The position numbers were made by a program, and so were the translations under genes. 64,000 bases of DNA from Phascolarctobacterium sp. (GTDB lineage: Bacteria; Bacillota; Negativicutes; Acidaminococcales; Acidaminococcaceae): the NCBI GenBank assembly GCA_003150755.1, contig QAMT01000004.1, positions 481,712-545,711 on the forward strand. Direction: 5' to 3'. Below the pieces are notes generated by a model, which had not been told where the DNA came from, made no database searches, and saw only the letters and a list, made by a program, of their open reading frames with translations. The first letter of the stretch is position 1; every line of letters starts with the position of its first letter. Shown here in pieces: positions 59,215 through 64,000 of this stretch.

Positions 59215-59615
59215 TTTTCGTAAATCTCCTCCGTAATTTTATCGTGCGACGAACCGGCAAAATCCGTACTTGCAGTTAACCGCCAGTTTTTTAAATCTAT
59301 GTCAAAATATAAGTCTGCCGGATAAACCCTGTTCCATTTATATAATATTATCCGGTTTATTTTATTTTCATAGGCCGCCGGACTGATAGTTTCGGCAAAA
59401 CAATAATCATCGCTGCCAGCTTTATCCATAAAATCTTCAGCAACATTTATGCCTTCAGTATTATCATCAAACTGTTTGCGGCTGTAAGTATTCATCCACA
59501 GCTTTTTACCGGCGCACATCTCCAGCACACGCGCACGCAAAACGCGGTCCATGCTCTGGCGGCGTTTATTGAACAGCATACCCATTTTATCGTCAACACA
59601 GGCAATTAAATTCAC
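59211..59615 (-). CDS. Conserved protein of unknown function, 134 aa
   Basis: Start is GTG 59615, with GGAGG eight bases upstream; the longer TTG frame begins at that site. The product opens VNLIACVDDKMGMLFNKRRQSMDRVLRARVLEM and contains KKLWMNTYSRKQF, DDYCFAE and IILYKWNRVYPADLYFDIDL. The first stretch looks superficially like dihydrofolate reductase, but the rest does not. Similar proteins are sometimes named 'ribonuclease Z' without support. Overlap with the nuclease gene (ATGA) suggests the two are translated together. Confidence 0.65.
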   Translation of the reverse strand: MNLIACVDDKMGMLFNKRRQSMDRVLRARVLEMCAGKKLWMNTYSRKQFDDNTEGINVAEDFMDKAGSDDYCFAETISPAAYENKINRIILYKWNRVYPADLYFDIDLKNWRLTASTDFAGSSHDKITEEIYEK

Positions 59616-59701
59616 CGCTGCTTCCTCCAATTTATATAAGATAACAATTTCATCATACCATTATAAAAATAGCTTTGCAAGCATCCATTTTAAAATACTA
59701 A

Positions 59702-59746
59702 AACACCTCCCTGCAAATTGCCAGTTACAATCTGCAAAGAGGTGTT
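59702..59746 (-). terminator. Terminator of the perR-rbr unit
   Basis: AACACCTC (59702-59709) pairs with GAGGTGTT (59739-59746), with more pairing inside; on the minus strand followed by TTAGTATTTT. Confidence 0.7.
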
Positions 59747-59779
59747 AATGTTCAGATTTTAAATTTTAAAGCAAGGTTA

Positions 59780-60334
59780 TTAGTAGTTTACTTTGCGCAG
59801 TTCAAAATAAGCTTTCGGATGGTCGCAAACCGGGCAAACTTCCGGAGCTTTTTCAGCAATTACGATATGGCCGCAGTTGCCGCAAATCCAAACCTGTTTT
59901 TCTTCGCGTTTGAATACGCGGTCGTTTTCGATATTGGCAACAAGAGCATTGTAGCGTTCTTCATGTTCTTTTTCAATTTCGCCAACTTTTTCAAACAGCA
60001 TTGCAATGTAATCAAAGCCTTCTTCTTTAGCTACTTTTGCAAATTCAGCATACATTTCGGTCCATTCATAGTTTTCGCCTGCTGCTGCGTCTTTCAGGTT
60101 GGTAAGGGTATCGGGCAGGCTGCTGTGGGCTACACCACCGCTCATCAAAAGTTTAAACCAGATTTTGGCATGTTCTTTTTCGTTGCCAGCGGTTTCTTCA
60201 AAAATATTGGCAATCTGGTTGTAGCCTTCCTTTTTAGCAATACCTGCATAATAGGTATATTTGTTTCTTGCCTGGGATTCACCTGCAAATGCAGTTTTCA
60301 GATTTTCTTCAGTTCTGCTTCCTTTAAATTCCAT
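59780..60334 (-). CDS. rbr: Rubrerythrin
   Basis: Non-haem di-iron peroxidase protecting anaerobes against hydrogen peroxide. 184 residues. The four-helix ferritin-like part has the di-iron ligands in TEENLKTAFAGESQARNKY and in ETAGNEKEHAKIW and GEIEKEHEERY. The C-terminal rubredoxin domain has CGNCGHIV and CPVCDHPKAYF. ATG 60334 is preceded by GGAGGTAGG; the longer frame from 60349 starts inside that site. It lies 42 bp after the Fur/PerR-family gene, the same pairing as in other anaerobes. Confidence 0.96.
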   Translation of the reverse strand: MEFKGSRTEENLKTAFAGESQARNKYTYYAGIAKKEGYNQIANIFEETAGNEKEHAKIWFKLLMSGGVAHSSLPDTLTNLKDAAAGENYEWTEMYAEFAKVAKEEGFDYIAMLFEKVGEIEKEHEERYNALVANIENDRVFKREEKQVWICGNCGHIVIAEKAPEVCPVCDHPKAYFELRKVNY

Positions 60335-60376
60335 TTTTCCTACCTCCATAAAAAATTTTTATTTGTGCTGCTGCAC

Positions 60377-60778
60377 TTATTGTGCGTCCTTTGCCGCAAG
60401 CTTCTGGCATTCGGGGCACAATCCATTGAAAACAATATCGTGGTTCTGCATTTTAAAACCGGTAACAGCGGCAACCTTTTCGTCAAGGTCGTCCATATAA
60501 TCCATGTTCTCGACATTCATAAATTTGCCGCAGCCGGTGCATTTAATATGGTAATGCTTGGTCAGCATATGGTCAAACCTGTCTGCGCCGCTTGGTACGG
60601 AAACCTTGTTCAGCAGCCCGCTTTCAACAAGCGAGTTAAGGTTGCGGTATACAGTGCCCTTGCTGATATCAGGATATTCCATAGTTATGCGTTCGTAAAC
60701 CTCATCAGCTGTGGGATGGTCCGCCAGGAAGCGTACTGCAGCAATAACAAGCTGTCTTTGAATAGTATTGCGTTTCAT
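60377..60778 (-). CDS. perR: Fur-family regulator, probably PerR
   Basis: Metal-dependent repressor of the Fur superfamily, 133 residues. The N-terminal winged helix (RQLVIAAVRFLADHPTADEVYERI, seen in parts, and ISKGTVYRNLNSLVESGLL) is followed by HMLTKHYHIKCTGCGKF, with metal-binding histidines, and a C-terminal CPEC completing a four-Cys zinc site. PerR is favoured because rbr follows and ahpC carries a PerR-like box, but Fur cannot be excluded. ATG 60778 has GGGAGAGG upstream; the longer frame begins at TTG 60799. Confidence 0.85.
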   Translation of the reverse strand: MKRNTIQRQLVIAAVRFLADHPTADEVYERITMEYPDISKGTVYRNLNSLVESGLLNKVSVPSGADRFDHMLTKHYHIKCTGCGKFMNVENMDYMDDLDEKVAAVTGFKMQNHDIVFNGLCPECQKLAAKDAQ

Positions 60779-60817
60779 TCTGCCTCTCCCTTCTAACAAA
60801 ACTTATTCTCATTTACA

Positions 60818-60845
60818 ATTATATCTCCAAAAGAAATTTTGTCAA
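60818..60845 (-). promoter_or_regulatory. Promoter of perR-rbr
   Basis: Minus strand TTGACA (60840-60845), 16-bp spacer, TATAAT (60818-60823). The region after the -10 (TTGTAAATGAGAATAAG) is a weak partial match to a Per/Fur box. Confidence 0.6.
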
Positions 60846-61007
60846 GATACTTCACTCTTTTTTCACCGTAAGCTTTATTTTACCCATTCAAAGCATAAAA
60901 ATCATGTCATTTTTAGTTAGCCTGCGCTTATTCAATTTTGAAAACACAATAAATAATTCTTTTTATTTATACTTGGATAAATATTTAAAAGGCTCAAATA
61001 AATTTGT

Positions 61008-61035
61008 TTGATTGCTCAAGGATTAGTGATATAAT
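61008..61035 (+). promoter_or_regulatory. Promoter of feoAB
   Basis: TTGATT (61008-61013), 16-bp spacer, TATAAT (61030-61035), 45 bp before feoA. TTAGTTATAAGTAATC just downstream has partial symmetry and could be the iron-regulator site; no clear Fur consensus is seen. Confidence 0.55.
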
Positions 61036-61079
61036 AAATTTGCAGTTAGTTATAAGTAATCACAAGGAGAAAATTAAAT

Positions 61080-61319
61080 ATGGAAGCTATCACTTTAAAT
61101 AATCTGGCTATCGGGCAAAAAGCCACGATTATTACTGTTGGCGGCGAAGGCATTTTGCGCCGCCGTTTTTTAGATATGGGGCTGACCCCCAAAACTAAGG
61201 TAATGGTGCGTAAAAGGGCCCCTTTGGGCGACCCGCTTGAGATTTTCCTGCGCGGCTACGAGCTGACTCTCAGACTGGACGATGCAAAAAAAATAACCGT
61301 ACATCCGGAGGAAGCATGA
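61080..61319 (+). CDS. feoA: FeoA ferrous iron transport accessory protein
   Basis: Small SH3-like protein needed for FeoB-mediated Fe2+ uptake. 79 residues. GGEGILRRRFLDMGLTPKTKVMV and GDPLEIFLRGYELTLR are the family core. CAAGGAGA is located before the ATG. Its last codons overlap feoB by four bases (ATGA), giving translational coupling. Confidence 0.94.
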   Translation: MEAITLNNLAIGQKATIITVGGEGILRRRFLDMGLTPKTKVMVRKRAPLGDPLEIFLRGYELTLRLDDAKKITVHPEEA

Positions 61320-63331
61320 AACTTACATTTGCACTCGTAGGAAACCAAAATTGCGGCAAAAGCACCCTTTTTAATTACCTTACCGGCAGCAACCAGCATG
61401 TCGGCAATTTTCCCGGCGTAACCGTACAAAAAAAAGAAGGCACCTTGCTTAAAGATAAAGATATTACGGTTATTGACCTGCCCGGCATTTATTCACTTTC
61501 GCCCTACACGTCCGAAGAAATTGTTACGCGCGATTTGCTTTTGCGCAACAAACCGGACGTTATTGTCAATGTTCTTGATGCTACAAATATCGAGCGCAGC
61601 CTGTATCTGTCGCTGCAGCTGATTGAACTGAACACACCGATGGTTATTGCCCTTAATATGATGGACGAACTGCGTGCCAGCGGCGGCAGCATCGATATTA
61701 AAAGGCTAGAACAAAAACTAACCATTCCGGTAATACCGATTACAGCCAATTCAGGCGCAGGCGTTGATGAGCTTGTACGCCGCGCTAAAACCGCAGCCGA
61801 AACACATCAGCTGCCGGAACGCATCGACTTTTGCAAGGGCCCGGTCCATGTGGCAATTCATTCTATCGCCCATTTAATTGAGCCAAAGGTCCGTAAAAAA
61901 GGTTTGCCGCTGCGCTTTTCGGCTACCAAGCTGATTGAAGGCGATGAACTTTTAAGCAACGAACTTGAATTAACAGAAAACGAAAAGGATATCATTGGCC
62001 ATTTTACGACAGAACTGGAAACTGCTGCTGACACCGACAAAGAAGCTGCGCTGGCAGATATGCGTTACACATATATTGAAGAATTGTGCAGCGAAACCGT
62101 ACATAAGCCAGATGAAAGTATTGCGCAGCAGCGTTCTGTTAAAATGGACCGCTATTTAACCAGCAAATATTTTGCTATCCCAATATTTTTGCTGACGATG
62201 TTTACAGTTTTCTGGCTGACTTTTGATGTTATTGGCGCTACCCTAAGCGACTGGCTGGAACTGGCTATCAGTGCTGTAACAGATGCGGCAGATGCCGGGC
62301 TTACAGCGGCAGGCGTCAGCGCGCCTATTCACTCGCTTATTATCGACGGCGTATTTACCGGCGTCGGCAGTGTTTTATCCTTTTTACCAACAATCGTAAC
62401 CTTGTTTTTCTTCCTCTCTCTTTTGGAAGACACCGGTTATATGGCGCGCATAGCCTTTGTAATGGATATGCTGCTGCGTAAAATCGGCCTTTCCGGTTCG
62501 TCTTTTGTACCAATGCTTATCGGCTTTGGATGCAGCGTTCCGGCAATTATGGCAACGCGCACACTCGCCAGTGAACGCGACCGCAAAATAACAATTATAT
62601 TGACACCGTTTATGTCTTGCAGCGCCAAGCTTCCTGTTTACGGCGTATTTATTGCTGCATTCTTTGCTGAAAACCGCGCACAGGTAATGATGTTCCTATA
62701 CCTTACAGGAATTTGTATCGCCATTTTGTCCGGCTTGCTTTTAAAAGCCTTTGTTTTCAACGGACAGCCGGTACCGTTTGTAATGGAACTGCCTGCTTAC
62801 CGTTTGCCGACTGCACGCAATATTGGCCTGCATATGTGGAGTAAAGCTAAAGACTTTTTATACAGAGCCTTTACCATTATCTTTCTTGCAAGTATCGTTA
62901 TCTGGCTGCTGCAAAGCTTTGATACCCGTTTTTACATGGTTGATAATCCGGCAGAAAGCATGCTGGCCCAAATCGGCAGCTTTATTACTCCGGTATTTGC
63001 ACCGCTTGGCTTTGGCGACTGGCGTGCTGCGACAGCACTTATTACAGGCATTACAGCTAAAGAAGTTGTTATCAGTACACTTTCTGTACTTACCGGCAGC
63101 GGCGATGAAATGGTTGGAAGCGCACTGCAAACTATTTTTACACCACTTACAGCCCTTAGCTATTTAACTTTTGCACTGCTCTATCCTCCATGCGTAGCGG
63201 CACTTGCAGCAATCAAACGCGAAATGAACTCCGGCATTGCAACACTCTGCATCATGGCATATGAAATTACAATCGCCTGGCTGGCAGCCTTCGCAGTTTA
63301 TCACATCGGCTTAATGCTTGGGTTCAATTGA
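61316..63331 (+). CDS. feoB: FeoB ferrous iron transporter
   Basis: Inner-membrane Fe2+ transporter with an N-terminal G domain, 671 residues. The G domain has GNQNCGKSTLFNYLTGSNQHVGNFPGVTVQ (seen in parts), DLPGIYSLSPY and LNMMDE (G4). Gate-type repeats with conserved cysteines are in MLIGFGCSVPAIMATRT and FMSCSAKLPVYG, followed by further helices and TAKEVVISTLSVL. No feoC follows; the C-terminus ends after the last helix. Monocistronic with feoA, ended by a strong hairpin. Confidence 0.96.
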   Translation: MKLTFALVGNQNCGKSTLFNYLTGSNQHVGNFPGVTVQKKEGTLLKDKDITVIDLPGIYSLSPYTSEEIVTRDLLLRNKPDVIVNVLDATNIERSLYLSLQLIELNTPMVIALNMMDELRASGGSIDIKRLEQKLTIPVIPITANSGAGVDELVRRAKTAAETHQLPERIDFCKGPVHVAIHSIAHLIEPKVRKKGLPLRFSATKLIEGDELLSNELELTENEKDIIGHFTTELETAADTDKEAALADMRYTYIEELCSETVHKPDESIAQQRSVKMDRYLTSKYFAIPIFLLTMFTVFWLTFDVIGATLSDWLELAISAVTDAADAGLTAAGVSAPIHSLIIDGVFTGVGSVLSFLPTIVTLFFFLSLLEDTGYMARIAFVMDMLLRKIGLSGSSFVPMLIGFGCSVPAIMATRTLASERDRKITIILTPFMSCSAKLPVYGVFIAAFFAENRAQVMMFLYLTGICIAILSGLLLKAFVFNGQPVPFVMELPAYRLPTARNIGLHMWSKAKDFLYRAFTIIFLASIVIWLLQSFDTRFYMVDNPAESMLAQIGSFITPVFAPLGFGDWRAATALITGITAKEVVISTLSVLTGSGDEMVGSALQTIFTPLTALSYLTFALLYPPCVAALAAIKREMNSGIATLCIMAYEITIAWLAAFAVYHIGLMLGFN

Positions 63332-63389
63332 TACGTTTTATCAAATACTCTATAAAATCTAACAGAAAGTCCATATAAAGTATAAAACA

Positions 63390-63428
63390 TTAAAACTCCC
63401 GTTGATAATTAAAATCAGCGGGAGTTTT
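63390..63428 (+). terminator. Terminator of feoAB
   Basis: AAACTCCCGTTGAT and ATCAGCGGGAGTTT arms around AATTAAA, followed by TTGTTTTTT. Confidence 0.85.
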
Positions 63429-63472
63429 TGTTTTTTCAAAATATAATTAAAAATTGTATGCAGACATAAAGA

Positions 63473-63500
63473 AAAACACCATGCGTCAGCATGGTGTTTT
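63473..63500 (-). terminator. Terminator of the rRNA operon
   Basis: Perfect 12-bp arms AAAACACCATGC (63473-63484) and GCATGGTGTTTT (63489-63500), just downstream of the 5S gene on the minus strand and followed by TTCTTTATG. Confidence 0.8.
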
Positions 63501-63504
63501 ATCA

Positions 63505-63620
63505 ACCGGCAGCTATCTATCCTCCCGGGCCGCTTCCAGCCAAGTACTTTCGACGTATAAGGGCTTAACTTCTGTGTTCGGGATGGGAACAGGTGGACCC
63601 CCTTAGCCATTACCACCGGA
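63505..63620 (-). rRNA. rrf: 5S ribosomal RNA
   Basis: About 116 nt. Minus strand starts TCCGGTGGTAATGGC and contains CCCATCCCGAACACAGAAG, the highly conserved 5S loop, ending AGCTGCCGG; first and last bases pair (CCGG/CCGG). Ends are accurate to a few bases. No tRNA separates it from 23S. Confidence 0.95.
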
Positions 63621-63680
63621 TATATATATCTTTTTCCTTTTTTCTGAGGCGAACCCTCAAAGCTATATAGAAGAAACTCC

Positions 63681-64000
<320 letters not shown>

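Overview
The window looks like a chromosomal segment of an anaerobic, diderm Firmicute of the Negativicutes type; an Acidaminococcaceae/Phascolarctobacterium-like host is my best guess, made from gene content alone. Gram-positive-style genes (AddAB, RNase HIII, LexA, a PyrR-type pyrimidine attenuator, a FabK-like reductase) sit beside envelope-modification genes expected of an organism with an outer membrane. Anaerobic and oxygen-defence functions are plentiful: hybrid cluster protein, NfnAB, rubrerythrin, a Fur/PerR regulator, AhpC/AhpF and FeoAB.

Layout. 1-3.5 kb (+): hflX (cut by the window start, with a JAMM-like N-terminal domain), ynbB and a PaaI-type thioesterase, then a 49-residue membrane peptide gene with its own promoter and terminator. 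4.0-8.9 kb (-): lexA with a probable self-operator; an AT-rich gene-free stretch; a pduL-led operon with two related exported proteins of unknown function. 9-18.3 kb (-): an NhaC-like antiporter, then an eight-gene operon HAD phosphatase-mtnP-mtnA-ahcY-class II aldolase-mtaD-nfnA-nfnB, which reads as salvage of S-adenosylmethionine by-products, probably by the DHAP-type shunt. 18.4-25.9 kb (-): larB-larC-rnhC followed by four envelope/sugar genes. 26-28.6 kb (-): a small type IV pilus/competence-type cluster (prepilin peptidase, PilM-PilN fusion, PilO). 28.7-38.5 kb (-): the complete pyrimidine operon pyrB-pyrC-carA-carB-pyrK-pyrD-pyrF-pyrE behind a PyrR-type leader.

38.6-43.4 kb: hcp (+), then a complete 2,122-bp ISL3-family element (40247-42368) with matching ends and an 8-bp target duplication. 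It carries a transposase and, in the same frame two codons after the transposase stop, a glycine-rich tail-fibre-like passenger ORF. This is the most unusual object in the window. A fabK-like gene follows. 43.4-49.8 kb (-): addA and addB, both with iron-sulfur-type cysteine patterns. 50-52.5 kb (+): gntP and glycerate kinase. 52.6-60.8 kb: an exported protein made of 13-residue WDDDRW repeats, ahpC plus an AhpF-like reductase with permuted domains, an unusual L-lactate/malate dehydrogenase homologue, a small Cys-rich protein with an MFS transporter, a secreted nuclease, and perR-rbr. 61-63.3 kb (+): feoA-feoB. The end holds a 5S rRNA gene and the 3' end of a 23S rRNA gene on the minus strand.

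No tRNA gene, CRISPR array or prophage was recognised. Start codons were moved from the longest reading frame where a ribosome binding site clearly favours a later codon; these cases are stated in the entries.
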